Part shown: positions 1-8,907 of the stretch, in pieces | How the letters are laid out: each line of letters opens with the position of its first letter | How positions within the stretch are numbered: the first letter of the stretch is position 1 | NCBI GenBank assembly: GCA_017618075.1 | Contig: JAFZUY010000025.1 | Coordinates: 1-64,000 of the forward strand | Reading direction: 5' to 3' | Length of the DNA: 64,000 nt | DNA from: Lachnospiraceae bacterium | GTDB taxonomy: Bacteria; Bacillota; Clostridia; Lachnospirales; Lachnospiraceae | The notes under the pieces: model-generated | The model's input: the letters and a program-made list of their open reading frames with translations, nothing else | Databases searched by the model: none | Told to the model about the DNA's origin: nothing | Made by a program: the position numbers and the translations under genes

Positions 1-63
1 AAGGTTAACAATGGTACGTTTGAATTCTTCATCGTACCGACAACCACGGTTACTTGTGGACAT
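1..63 (-). CDS. IS3-type transposase OrfA, first 21 codons only
   Basis: The minus strand from 63 reads MSTSNRGCRYDEEF and then KRTIVNL before leaving the window. The pattern RYDEEFKRTIVNL is typical of the N-terminal helix-turn-helix region of IS3/IS150-group OrfA proteins, which bind the terminal repeats of the element. The ATG is preceded by AGGAGG eight bases upstream. Only 21 residues are visible, so whether the element is intact and active cannot be judged. Confidence 0.6.
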   Translation of the reverse strand, partial: MSTSNRGCRYDEEFKRTIVNL

Positions 64-122
64 GTTAGATACCTCCTTTTGGTGTCTACTTTATTGTAGT
101 GAATAGTTACTATTCGTGTCCA
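1..122 (-). mobile_element. End of an IS3-like insertion sequence
   Basis: The first ~122 bases look like the upstream end of an insertion sequence whose transposase runs leftward out of the window. Reading the minus strand, there is a short non-coding stretch, an AGGAGG ribosome binding site (plus-strand 71-76) and then the start of an OrfA-type transposase. The outer end is inferred from the plus-strand motif TGTCCA at 117-122, because the subtilase reading frame becomes open and sensible just after it. The other end, the other inverted repeat and the target duplication lie outside the window, so the family and the exact edge are inferences. Confidence 0.6.
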
Positions 123-123
123 C

Positions 124-1764
124 TTTTTTAGTATAGATCCAGAAGCGAGAATTATCGAAGAATTTTTGCTGAAAATGAAAAATGCAGGATATGATTTTTT
201 AATTGTAGGATCTGCAGGAAATTCTAATAATGGGATTTATGAGAAAACAAATAAGCCCAATAAGTATGGTTATCTTAGAAATGGGACAGATAATACTCAA
301 TCAGCAAACACTGATGCAAAATATGGCTGGCATCTTGCGGCTATAGAAAATGAACAGCTAAAGAAAAGAATAATTATAGTGGGTTCAGTGGGTTTGGATT
401 CGCCAATTCCTTTCAAATGTTCAACTTTTAGTAATGGTGGAAATAGAGTGGACATTTTTGCACCGGGTGAGGATATATTAAGTACAACACCTCTTGGACT
501 TGATTATTCTCAATTTCCGAAGGCACTAAAAGGCTACAATGTTTTGAGTGGGACGTCAATGGCAGCGCCGTTTATTACAGGATTAGCAGCATTGATGTTA
601 CAAGTTAATCCTGACTTAAACGGGGCTCAGATAAAGAGCATAATATGTGATGATAATAACAAACGATTTTCTCTTTCGGATAGCATTGGTGTTATACATA
701 ATATTCCCAATGGTGAAAAATGTGTAAAGCAAGCAATCAATACAACAGGAATACCTAATGTTACTTTTCCTACAGGGGAAATAGCGGGAACTGTAAAGAG
801 TTCCGCAGGGGTTGCTATTTTTGATGCGGATATTTGTGCCATAAGAAAAGATTATGGTGAATATAATATCGATTTGGAATTATATAATTATATTTTTGGC
901 ACAGATGAAAATGGTGTTTTCCAAGGAGTATTGCCAGCAGGGAATTATGATATTATTATTTCTTCTGAAACATTTCTGCCGGTTGTGATAGAAAATATAG
1001 AGATTAATCCAAATGAAACAAAGACAATACCGGTTGAACTTATAAGTTATAATCCCCGAAATACGAATAGTCATATTGAGGGAAAAGTTATAGATGCAAT
1101 TACTGGAAATGCAATTGAAAACGCAAATATACGACTACGAAAAAATTGGAATAGACAAACCGGAACATACGTAAGTGATAATTCTGGATCAGTTTTATGT
1201 GTTAATACTTCTAATACTGGTGAGTTTAGGTTAAACACCCATTTGGGGAATTATACTCTCGAAATAGAAAAAGATGGCTATATAATCGGATATTATAACG
1301 TGATTTCTATTAAAGGGGACGACAATTATATAAGTACATTTGCATTATCACCAATTCTTCCAGATAATGAATATAGAATTATATTAACGTGGAGCGATTC
1401 CCCTAGAGATCTTGATTCGCATTTATGTTATTATGATAATGGTAATCGTGTGTTTCACGTTTATTGGGCGAATCGAGAAGGATATGTTAATGAAACGGAA
1501 GTTGCGACCCTTGATTTGGATGATGTTGATGGTTATGGCCCAGAAACAGTTACAATAACGATTGATACAAGTTTGATTGGTAATGGCAGCTTTGAATATT
1601 ATGTATATAATTTCTCAAATGAAAAAGAGTTGTCCGAATCAAATGCATGTGTAAAAGTATATAATGGAAATGCACAAATAGATGTTGTATATGTTCCACA
1701 GGACTTAACTGGGCTTGAATGGTATGTATTTGATATTACCTCCACAGGAATTACGTTTAGATAA
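124..1764 (+). pseudogene. Subtilase (S8 peptidase) gene cut by an IS element
   Basis: This is the 3' part of a secreted subtilisin-like serine protease gene. The frame is open from about base 103, but the protein only becomes sensible (SIDPEARIIEEF) from about 130, right after the IS end. What remains holds the oxyanion-hole region GSAGNSN, the catalytic serine motif SGTSMAAP (Ser codon 556-558), two carboxypeptidase-regulatory-like beta-sandwich repeats (GEIAGTVKSS and HIEGKVIDAITG) and a C-terminal domain starting LTWSDSPRDLDSHL, seen in secreted or surface proteins. The catalytic Asp and His, and any signal peptide, should lie on the far side of the IS. A TTG at 166 could start translation but would give an inactive fragment. 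A disrupted gene is the simplest reading. Confidence 0.75.
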
Positions 1765-1811
1765 TTATTTTTGCTCTCAGAATAAAGTGCTTGTAAAAAT
1801 TGAGGTTGATT

Positions 1812-2423
1812 ATGAAAAAGCGATTGAAAATACTAATAATATGCTTATCTTCCGTTTTAATCGTTGCATTTATTGTACTTGTAATAGTGAATTACTTTGT
1901 TCTTCCGCCTAAAGTAACAGCAAATGCACAAAAATTCAAATATAATCAAAATAATATACTTAAACTAAAATCTATAACGGTAGATGGTGATAAAGTAATA
2001 TATGAATTCAGTTCATTAAACAAGTATTTTAACAAGAATTATGCTTCAAAAAATAAAAGCAATAAATCCTATTTGGAACTATACAATGTTGAAAATGATC
2101 CGAATAATGAAGGGTTAAAATATAGTTCAAAAGATTTTGAGATTATGTCTACTATTACTTCAAATTATTTAATTATTACTATAGACCAGGATAAAAGTCC
2201 CGATTCAGTTTATTGTAACTATTTGGGAAAAATGATGAATAGGTATGATTTTCTATGTATTGGATTAAATAACTCAAGTGGATATGAAAATCTTGGAATA
2301 GGAATTCGGTATGATTATGCCAGTGAAAATCGAACAATTGGAAAGAGTCAACAATATGATAGCAAGAAGAAAAGATGGAGCAAAGTAGACAAGAAGTCTT
2401 TTCCATATTCAGAATATTATTAA
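1812..2423 (+). CDS. Membrane-anchored protein of unknown function
   Basis: A 203-residue protein with a positively charged N-terminus (MKKRLK) followed by one hydrophobic segment of about 22 residues, then a polar Lys/Asn/Tyr-rich extracytoplasmic domain. I do not recognise the family. The ATG at 1812 is preferred over the in-frame TTG at 1800 because GAGG lies five bases upstream of it. It starts 47 bases after the broken subtilase and runs the same way, so it may once have been cotranscribed with it. AT-rich base composition and codon use resemble the subtilase more than the genes that follow, which fits an accessory region. Confidence 0.6.
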   Translation: MKKRLKILIICLSSVLIVAFIVLVIVNYFVLPPKVTANAQKFKYNQNNILKLKSITVDGDKVIYEFSSLNKYFNKNYASKNKSNKSYLELYNVENDPNNEGLKYSSKDFEIMSTITSNYLIITIDQDKSPDSVYCNYLGKMMNRYDFLCIGLNNSSGYENLGIGIRYDYASENRTIGKSQQYDSKKKRWSKVDKKSFPYSEYY

Positions 2424-2455
2424 ACACTGTTTCCAAAAAAATTTTAAAAAATTTC

Positions 2456-2485
2456 TTGACAACAAAATATTATCAGGTGTATAGT
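2456..2485 (+). promoter_or_regulatory. Promoter of the glutamate synthase operon
   Basis: A perfect -35 box TTGACA (2456-2461) and a -10 box TATAGT (2480-2485) are separated by 18 bases. Transcription would start near 2492, just upstream of the leader hairpin and about 90 bases before the first gene of the nitrogen operon. Confidence 0.75.
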
Positions 2486-2499
2486 ACACGCAAATGAGC

Positions 2500-2552
2500 A
2501 AAGGTGTTCGTTTAAACACGGTAGTGTTTGAATGAGCGCCTTTTTCTTTTTG
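2500..2552 (+). terminator. Leader terminator (attenuator) before glutamate synthase
   Basis: A 20-base-pair stem without bulges (2500-2519 with 2524-2543, a few G-T pairs) closes on the loop GGTA and runs into a T-rich tract (2541-2552). It lies between the promoter and the first gene, so it must be read through for expression. That is the layout of a regulated attenuator. The operon ends with an ANTAR-domain antiterminator gene, the obvious candidate regulator. I could not find the two-hexaloop RNA motif that ANTAR proteins usually bind; the RNA between start site and stem is only about eight bases. The regulator assignment is therefore inference. Confidence 0.75.
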
Positions 2553-2580
2553 TTACAAAAATGAAAGGAAGATTTTTGTT

Positions 2581-3675
2581 ATGAGAATGGAAGGTGAAGT
2601 CAGAATTCCGTCCGGCTGTGCTATTGCGGCCGTTATCTCAAAAGACGGAAATAAAATGTCCGGCCAGAAAATATACGAATGCATGAAACCCATGCATGAT
2701 CGTTCCAACGGTCTCGGCGGTGGTTTTGCAGGCTACGGAATCTATCCGGACTATAAAGATTTTTATGCATTTCATATGTTCTTCGATGACAGAAATACGA
2801 GAAAGTCATGCGAAGAGTTTCTTAAGGAAAGATTTGAAATCGTCAAATCGGAAATCATTCCCACAAGAAAAATTCCGGCTATTACAAACGAACCGGATAT
2901 ATGGAGATATTTTGTCGCTCCGCTTAAATCACAGATGGAAAAAATGCAGGTCGATGAAAAGGAATTTGTTGCGAGAAGCGTAATGAAAATTAACACCGAA
3001 ATGAAAGGTGCTTATGTTTTTTCGAGCGGCAAAAACATGGGCGCATTCAAGGCTGTTGGTTTCCCCGAAGATGTCGGAGTATTCTACAGACTCGAAGAAT
3101 ACGAAGGATATTCATGGACCGCACACGGCAGATATCCTACCAACACTCCCGGCTGGTGGGGCGGCGCACATCCTTTCACACTGCTTGATTATTCAATAGT
3201 TCATAACGGCGAAATTTCTTCCTATGATGCGAACAGAAGATTTATTGAAATGTTCGGATATAAATGTAACCTCCAGACCGATACCGAGGTAATTACATAT
3301 ATTATGGATTACCTGATAAGAGTAAAAGGTCTTACTTTAAATGAAGCTGCAAGCGTTATTGCAGCGCCTTTCTGGAGCACTATTGAAGGAAAGGAAAACA
3401 TTGAAGAGAAAGAAAAACTTACATTCTTAAGAACAGTATTTCCTTCACTTCTTGTAACAGGTCCGTTCTCGATTGTATTCGGATTTAACGGCGGTCTAAT
3501 GGCTCTTAACGACAGACTTAAATTAAGATCCATGGTTATAGGCGAAAAGGACGACAAGGTTTATATCGCCAGTGAAGAAGCAGCCATCAGATCAATGGAA
3601 CCCGATGCCGAAAACATCTGGGCACCCGCAGGCGGCGAACCTGTAATCATCAAAGTAAAGGAGGGTGCATACTAA
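2581..3675 (+). CDS. Glutamate synthase, glutamine amidotransferase subunit
   Basis: A class II (Ntn-type) glutamine amidotransferase that releases ammonia from glutamine for glutamate synthesis. Maturation should expose Cys13 after the short leader MRMEGEVRIPSG. Other family motifs are HGRYPTNT (182-189), AHPF and HNGEI (208-212), followed by QTDTEV. At 364 residues it corresponds to the N-terminal domain of large GltB encoded as a separate protein, as in archaeal-type glutamate synthases. It is the first gene of the operon and overlaps the next by one base (TAATG), so the two should be translationally coupled. Confidence 0.88.
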   Translation: MRMEGEVRIPSGCAIAAVISKDGNKMSGQKIYECMKPMHDRSNGLGGGFAGYGIYPDYKDFYAFHMFFDDRNTRKSCEEFLKERFEIVKSEIIPTRKIPAITNEPDIWRYFVAPLKSQMEKMQVDEKEFVARSVMKINTEMKGAYVFSSGKNMGAFKAVGFPEDVGVFYRLEEYEGYSWTAHGRYPTNTPGWWGGAHPFTLLDYSIVHNGEISSYDANRRFIEMFGYKCNLQTDTEVITYIMDYLIRVKGLTLNEAASVIAAPFWSTIEGKENIEEKEKLTFLRTVFPSLLVTGPFSIVFGFNGGLMALNDRLKLRSMVIGEKDDKVYIASEEAAIRSMEPDAENIWAPAGGEPVIIKVKEGAY

Positions 3676-5180
3676 TGAGTATTAGATTCCTATATCCTGA
3701 ATTCGAAGTGGTACGAAACGAAAACCGATGCATCACATGCCGTGTTTGCGAAAGACAGTGTGCCAACGAAGTTCATTCATATAATGAAAACAAAAAAGTA
3801 ATGATAAGCGACGAAACAAAATGCGTCAATTGTCAGAGATGCGTATCGCTTTGTCCGACCAGAGCATTAAAGATAGTAAAGAGCGACTGCACTTTAAGAG
3901 AAAATGCCAACTGGCAGAACGATACCATAAAAGAAATATATAAACAGGCAGGAAGCGGCGGTGTACTTCTTTCTTCAATGGGTAATCCCAAGCCCCTTCC
4001 CGTTTACTGGGATAAGATTTTGATTAACGCTTCCCAGGTTACAAACCCTCCAATCGATCCCTTAAGAGAGCCGATGGAAACAAGAGTATTTTTGGGTAAG
4101 AAAAATGCAGAAATAAAGCGTGACGAAAACGGGAATCTTAAATGTGAATTATCTCCCCAGCTTGAACTCGCAATGCCTGTAATGTTCTCGGCCATGAGTT
4201 ATGGTTCAATCAGCTACAACGCACACGCATCACTTGCAAGAGCAGCCACGGAACTCGGAATTCTTTATAACACCGGTGAAGGCGGACTTCACGAAGATTT
4301 CTATGTATACGGTCCAAACACCATAGTTCAGGTTGCATCAGGCCGATTCGGTGTACATGAGGATTACCTTGAAGCAGGTGTTGCCATAGAAATCAAGATG
4401 GGCCAGGGCGCAAAGCCCGGTATCGGCGGACATTTGCCCGGAGCAAAAATCGTCGGAGATGTATCAAGAACACGTATGATTCCGGAAGGAAGCGATGCAA
4501 TTTCTCCCGCTCCTCATCATGATATTTATTCAATCGAAGATTTAAGACAGCTTGTCTTTTCACTTAAGGAAGCTACCGATTATAAGAAACCCGTTATCGT
4601 AAAAGTTGCAGCGGTTCACAATATCGCGGCAATCGCAAGCGGTATCGCACGAAGCGGTGCCGACATCATTGCAATCGACGGTTTCAGAGGCGGTACGGGC
4701 GCAGCTCCCACCAGAATCAGAGATAACGTAGGCATTCCTATTGAACTAGCCCTGTCAAGCGTGGATCAGAGACTTCGTGACGAAGGCATCAGAAACAATG
4801 TTTCACTTGTTGTAGGCGGATCTATCAGAAGCGCTTCGGACGTAATCAAAGCCATCGCACTCGGTGCGGATGCATGTTACGTTGCAACCGCAGCGCTCCT
4901 TGCACTCGGCTGTCATTTATGCCGTACATGCCAGAGCGGTAAGTGTAACTGGGGTATCGCAACACAGCGTCCCGACCTTGTAAAGAGACTTAATCCGGAT
5001 ATCGGAAGCGAAAGACTTGTAAACCTTATGACCGCATGGCGTCATGAAATCATGGAGCTTATGGGCGGTATGGGTATCAACTCCATCGAAGCACTTAAAG
5101 GCAACCGTCTGATGCTTCGCGGAGTAGGTCTTAACGAAAAAGAACTTGAAATCTTAGGCATTTCACATGCAGGAGAATAA
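3675..5180 (+). CDS. Glutamate synthase, FMN-binding central subunit with ferredoxin domain
   Basis: A 501-residue glutamate synthase core that reduces the imine formed from 2-oxoglutarate and ammonia. The N-terminus carries two [4Fe-4S] motifs (Cys19/22/25/29 and Cys50/53/56/60). It is followed by the TIM-barrel FMN domain with GEGG near residue 200, GGTGAAP at 339-345 and a cysteine cluster (Cys413, 416, 419, 424) where GltB proteins hold their [3Fe-4S] centre, then IATQRPDL. Fusion of a ferredoxin-like domain to the core is the archaeal-type arrangement. It sits between the amidotransferase and an electron-transfer protein, which should pass electrons to it. Confidence 0.9.
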   Translation: MSIRFLYPEFEVVRNENRCITCRVCERQCANEVHSYNENKKVMISDETKCVNCQRCVSLCPTRALKIVKSDCTLRENANWQNDTIKEIYKQAGSGGVLLSSMGNPKPLPVYWDKILINASQVTNPPIDPLREPMETRVFLGKKNAEIKRDENGNLKCELSPQLELAMPVMFSAMSYGSISYNAHASLARAATELGILYNTGEGGLHEDFYVYGPNTIVQVASGRFGVHEDYLEAGVAIEIKMGQGAKPGIGGHLPGAKIVGDVSRTRMIPEGSDAISPAPHHDIYSIEDLRQLVFSLKEATDYKKPVIVKVAAVHNIAAIASGIARSGADIIAIDGFRGGTGAAPTRIRDNVGIPIELALSSVDQRLRDEGIRNNVSLVVGGSIRSASDVIKAIALGADACYVATAALLALGCHLCRTCQSGKCNWGIATQRPDLVKRLNPDIGSERLVNLMTAWRHEIMELMGGMGINSIEALKGNRLMLRGVGLNEKELEILGISHAGE

Positions 5181-5182
5181 TC

Positions 5183-5614
5183 ATGAAAAGAGTATATGTT
5201 AACGAAGAATGGTGTCTCGGATGTCACCTTTGCGAATATAACTGTGCATTTGCCAATTCGGGCTTAAGCGATATGGCAGAAGCGCTCAAAGGCAAACAGA
5301 TTTATCCCAGAATCCATGTCGAAGGCAATGAAAAAATTTCATACGGCGTATCCTGTCGTCACTGCGAAGATCCGATGTGTGTCAAGAGCTGTATAGCAGG
5401 CGCAATCAGCAAAGTGGACGGCGTGGTACAGATTGACAGAAGCAAATGCGTCGGATGTCTTACATGCGTTCTGGTATGTCCTTACGGAGCACTTGCACCT
5501 TCTAAAGAAGGCACAATGCAGAAATGCGAACTCTGCCTCAAGAATTCCTGCGGAGAGCCCGCATGTGTAACAGGATGTCCCAACAAGGCCATAGTATATG
5601 AGGAAAGAGATTAA
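5183..5614 (+). CDS. Multi-cluster [4Fe-4S] electron-transfer protein
   Basis: A 143-residue ferredoxin-like protein with four cysteine groups: CLGCHLCEYNC at the N-terminus, CRHCEDPMCVKSC, CVGCLTCVLVCP and CELCLKNSCGEPACVTGCP. This resembles the CooF/HycB/DmsB type of iron-sulfur subunit that wires a redox partner to a catalytic subunit. Two bases separate it from the FMN subunit and it is followed directly by a flavoprotein oxidoreductase, so it most likely carries electrons between them. No catalytic motif is visible. Confidence 0.85.
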   Translation: MKRVYVNEEWCLGCHLCEYNCAFANSGLSDMAEALKGKQIYPRIHVEGNEKISYGVSCRHCEDPMCVKSCIAGAISKVDGVVQIDRSKCVGCLTCVLVCPYGALAPSKEGTMQKCELCLKNSCGEPACVTGCPNKAIVYEERD

Positions 5615-5618
5615 AATT

Positions 5619-6851
5619 ATGAGCAACTACGTAATATTAGGAAACGGTACCGCTGCAGTAGGCTGTATCGAAGGAATAAGAAGCGTTGACCAGGAAGGTC
5701 AAATCACTGTAATATCCAAAGAAAACCATAAAGTTTACTCAAGACCGCTGATTTCCTACCTTCTCGAAGGAAAGACCGATGTCGAGAGAATGAAATACAG
5801 AAAAGATGACTTTTATGAGAGTGAAAAGTGTGTATTTTTACCCGGAACCTCGGCTGTAAAAATCGACACAGAAGGCAAAACAGTCGAAACCGACAAAGGA
5901 GAAAAAATTCCTTTTGACAAGGTTTGCGTGGCAACCGGTTCATCACCTTTCGTACCTCCTTTTGAAGGACTCGATCAGGTAGATAAGAAGTTTTCTTTTA
6001 TGACTTTGGATGATGCACTTTCATTAAAAGATGCGCTTACACCCGAATCAAAAGTACTTATAATCGGTGCAGGCTTAATCGGCCTTAAATGCGCCGAAGG
6101 TATAAAAGACCTCGTAAAAGAAATAACTGTCTGCGATCTTGCCGACAGAATCTTATCAAGTATTCTCGACAGCGAATGTGCAGCCATAATGCAGAAGCAC
6201 CTCGAAGAAAACGGCATCAAGTTTATGCTTTCCGATTCGGCCGTAAAGTTTGAGAAAAACAAAGCTTACATGAAGAGCGGAGCAGAGGTTGATTTTGATG
6301 TACTTGTGCTTGCAATCGGTGTAAGAGCAAACATTTCGCTCATAAAAGATATCGAAGGCGAAGTAAACCGCGGTATCGTAGTTAACACAAAGATGGAAAC
6401 ATCCGTAAAAGATATTTATGCCGTAGGCGACTGCGCAGAAGGTTACGACTCATCAATAGGAAGCAACAGAGTTCTTGCAATTCTTCCGAATGCTTATATG
6501 CAGGGCTTTACGGCAGGCGTAAACATGGCAGGCGGAGACAGGGAATTTACCAATGCCATTCCAATGAACTCAATCGGTTTCTACGGACTTCATATCATGA
6601 CCGCAGGCAATTACGACGGAGAATGCTTTGAAGAAAAGCGCGATGGCGTTTTAAAGAGATTTTTCGTAAAAGACAACAAACTTATCGGATACATGTTAAT
6701 CGGCGAAACAGACAGAGCCGGAATATACACATCCATGATCAGAGAGCAGGTTCCTCTTGATACCGTGGATTTTGAACTTCTTAAAAAAGTTGCCACGACT
6801 TTCGCATTTTCAAGTGAAAATCGTAGAAAAAAGTTTGGAGGTGTGGTATAA
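5619..6851 (+). CDS. FAD/NAD(P)-dependent oxidoreductase of glutamate synthase
   Basis: A pyridine nucleotide-disulphide-type oxidoreductase of 410 residues. It shows an FAD-binding GxGxxA motif at the very N-terminus (VILGNGTAAVG), a second nucleotide-binding motif (LIIGAGLIGLK) near residue 145 and the FAD motif DIYAVGDCAEG in the C-terminal third. It should oxidise NAD(P)H and feed the iron-sulfur protein upstream, replacing the GltD small subunit. The ATG at 5619 gives the standard start MSNYVILGNG; an in-frame ATG at 5598 would overlap the previous gene by 17 bases and add seven residues. Substrate preference (NADH or NADPH) cannot be read from sequence. Confidence 0.82.
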   Translation: MSNYVILGNGTAAVGCIEGIRSVDQEGQITVISKENHKVYSRPLISYLLEGKTDVERMKYRKDDFYESEKCVFLPGTSAVKIDTEGKTVETDKGEKIPFDKVCVATGSSPFVPPFEGLDQVDKKFSFMTLDDALSLKDALTPESKVLIIGAGLIGLKCAEGIKDLVKEITVCDLADRILSSILDSECAAIMQKHLEENGIKFMLSDSAVKFEKNKAYMKSGAEVDFDVLVLAIGVRANISLIKDIEGEVNRGIVVNTKMETSVKDIYAVGDCAEGYDSSIGSNRVLAILPNAYMQGFTAGVNMAGGDREFTNAIPMNSIGFYGLHIMTAGNYDGECFEEKRDGVLKRFFVKDNKLIGYMLIGETDRAGIYTSMIREQVPLDTVDFELLKKVATTFAFSSENRRKKFGGVV

Positions 6852-6853
6852 AA

Positions 6854-7579
6854 ATGATGATTGATGCTAAAGAACTGGGTTATAAAGATATAAACGAGAA
6901 ACTTCGCGAAGCAGGCAGTGAATGCGAAATTGAAGGGTGCCTGGGACAGCGTTTTATAGCTGCCGGAATGTCCGGTAAAAACATCAGTATCAAAGGTGTT
7001 CCGGGCAATGCTCTCGGTGCATATTTAAACGGTGCAACAATTGATGTTTTTGCAAATGCGCAGGATGCTGTAGGCGATACCATGAACGCCGGTAAAATAG
7101 TTGTTCACGGTAATATCGGCGATGCTGCGGGATATGCGATGAGAGGCGGAAAAATCTTCGTTGAAGGCGATGCGGGATATCGTGCCGGCATACACATGAA
7201 GGCATACAAGGAAAAGGTTCCCGTAATGGTAATCGGCGGATGCGCAGGAAGTTTCCTGGGTGAATATCAGGCGGGCGGAATCATCACCGTTCTCGGTCTT
7301 GATGCCAAGGAAAAGAATAAAAAGATTGTAGGATTCTTCCCCTGCACAGGTATGCACGGCGGAAAAATGTATTTAAGATCCGACTGCGAAGGTGTACAGT
7401 TCCCCGGACAGGTTATCGTAAGCCATGCTAACGGAAAAGACCTTGAGGAATTAAGACCTATACTCGAAGAATATTGCAAAGAGTTCGATCTTGACGCTGA
7501 AGAGATTCTTAATGCCGAATTTACCGTTCTTACACCCGACAGCAAAAATCCCTATAAACAGATGTATGTAGCTAACTAA
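6854..7579 (+). CDS. Glutamate synthase, GXGXG-repeat structural subunit
   Basis: A 241-residue right-handed beta-helix domain with repeated G-x-x-G-x-x-x-G patterns (for example GNALGAYLNG, GDTMNAGKIVVHGNIGDAAG, GGKIFVEGDAGYRAG). It matches the C-terminal alpha-subunit domain of GltB encoded separately. In large GltB this domain is structural and helps shape the ammonia tunnel. Two bases separate it from the oxidoreductase. Together with the amidotransferase and the FMN subunit it makes up all parts of GltB as three polypeptides. Confidence 0.87.
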   Translation: MMIDAKELGYKDINEKLREAGSECEIEGCLGQRFIAAGMSGKNISIKGVPGNALGAYLNGATIDVFANAQDAVGDTMNAGKIVVHGNIGDAAGYAMRGGKIFVEGDAGYRAGIHMKAYKEKVPVMVIGGCAGSFLGEYQAGGIITVLGLDAKEKNKKIVGFFPCTGMHGGKMYLRSDCEGVQFPGQVIVSHANGKDLEELRPILEEYCKEFDLDAEEILNAEFTVLTPDSKNPYKQMYVAN

Positions 7580-7582
7580 ATC

Positions 7583-7609
7583 TACGGGGTATAAACTCTT
7601 AACCCCGTA
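7583..7609 (+). other. Stem-loop between glutamate synthase and glnA
   Basis: An 8-bp inverted repeat TACGGGGT/ACCCCGTA with an 11-base loop lies in the 61-base gap before glnA. There is no T-run after it, so it is not a standard terminator. It may protect the upstream message end or mark a processing site. No separate promoter for glnA is obvious. Confidence 0.5.
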
Positions 7610-7640
7610 AAACAATAAATGTTTTGAAAGGACGAGGGGT

Positions 7641-8849
7641 ATGAGATATTCAAAAGAAGAAGTAATGCAGTTTGTAGAAGAGGAAGACGTAAAATTCATA
7701 CGTCTTGCTTTTTGTGATGTTTTCGGCAGACAGAAAAACATTTCGATAATGCCGAATGAACTTTCGAAAGCCTTTAAATATGGAATAGCTTTTGACGGTT
7801 CCGCTATAGTCGGATTCGGTGACGAAACACATTCGGATCTTTTAATTCATCCCGATCCCGAAACTCTTGCATTTCTCCCCTGGAGACCCGAGCACGGCAA
7901 AGTAATTCGTATGTATTCAAGTATTACTTATCCTGACGGAAAACCTTTTGAATGCGATACCAGAACATTTCTTAAAAAAGCAATAGAGGAAGCCGCAAAA
8001 GAAGGCTATACTTTCTATTTCGGTGCCGAACAGGAATTCTATCTTTTCAATCTTGACGAAAACGGCAAACCCACCAAAGAACCTTACGATTATGCGGGAT
8101 ATATGGATATCGCACCCGATGAAAAGGGTGAGAATATCCGTCGTGAAGTGTGTCTGACACTTGAACAGATGGGCATTCGTCCCGAGAGTTCACATCACGA
8201 AGAAGGTCCCGGACAGAATAAAATCGATTTCAGATATTCGGACGCATTAACCGCAGCCGACAATGCAATGACGTTCCAAACTGTTGTTAAGACGGTTGCA
8301 GGCAGAAACGGAATTGCTGCAGACTTTAGCGCAAAACCTTTAAAGGGCAAACCTGGCAACGGATTCCATATCAATATATCCGTAAAACCCGAAGATAACG
8401 AAGAAAACATGAAGGGTCTTCTTGCAGGAATAATTGATAAAACAGTTGAGATGACTGCTTTCCTTAATCCTACGGAAAACTCATATGAAAGATTCGGAGA
8501 AAACAAAGCTCCGGGTTATGTTTCGTGGTCCAGAGAAAACCGTTCACAGTTGGTAAGAATTCCTGCAGCTGTAGGCGAATACAAGCGTATAGAACTTCGT
8601 TCTCCCGATCCTACCACCAATCCTTACCTTGCATTTGCACTTTTAATCTATGCAGGTCTTTACGGAATTAAGAACAAACCCGAACTACCTGAAGAAGCAA
8701 ATATCAATCTTTACAAAGCTGACGAGGAAACATTAAAGAATTTCACCAAGCTTCCTTCAAGTCTTGAAAAAGCTAAAGAGATAGCATCTAAGAGTGATTT
8801 TATAAAGACACATATTCCTTCCGAGATATTGAATATTTATCTCAAATAA
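7641..8849 (+). CDS. Glutamine synthetase
   Basis: Glutamine synthetase joins ammonia to glutamate with ATP. Visible motifs are FDGSAIVGF (the DGSS-type loop) in the N-terminal beta-grasp region, GAEQEFYLF near residue 128 with metal-binding glutamates, the ATP-binding run HHEEGPGQNKIDF near 185, GNGFHINIS near 240 and the terminal ELRSPDPTTNPYLA. At 402 residues it is shorter than the ~440 of the Bacillus-type enzyme. I do not see the tyrosine adenylylation segment of the enteric type, so control is likely by expression or feedback. Cotranscription with glutamate synthase gives a complete GS-GOGAT cycle. Confidence 0.93.
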   Translation: MRYSKEEVMQFVEEEDVKFIRLAFCDVFGRQKNISIMPNELSKAFKYGIAFDGSAIVGFGDETHSDLLIHPDPETLAFLPWRPEHGKVIRMYSSITYPDGKPFECDTRTFLKKAIEEAAKEGYTFYFGAEQEFYLFNLDENGKPTKEPYDYAGYMDIAPDEKGENIRREVCLTLEQMGIRPESSHHEEGPGQNKIDFRYSDALTAADNAMTFQTVVKTVAGRNGIAADFSAKPLKGKPGNGFHINISVKPEDNEENMKGLLAGIIDKTVEMTAFLNPTENSYERFGENKAPGYVSWSRENRSQLVRIPAAVGEYKRIELRSPDPTTNPYLAFALLIYAGLYGIKNKPELPEEANINLYKADEETLKNFTKLPSSLEKAKEIASKSDFIKTHIPSEILNIYLK

Positions 8850-8907
8850 ACCCGCTTAAAAGGGCATTTATTTTGGTGTCATATTCTAAAAGGAAGGAGG
8901 AGATGCA

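Noticed and set aside
2486-2580. ANTAR double-hexaloop RNA target in the glutamate synthase leader
   Set aside because: The transcribed part before the terminator stem is only about eight bases and the stem loop is GGTA, so two hexaloop hairpins cannot be formed.
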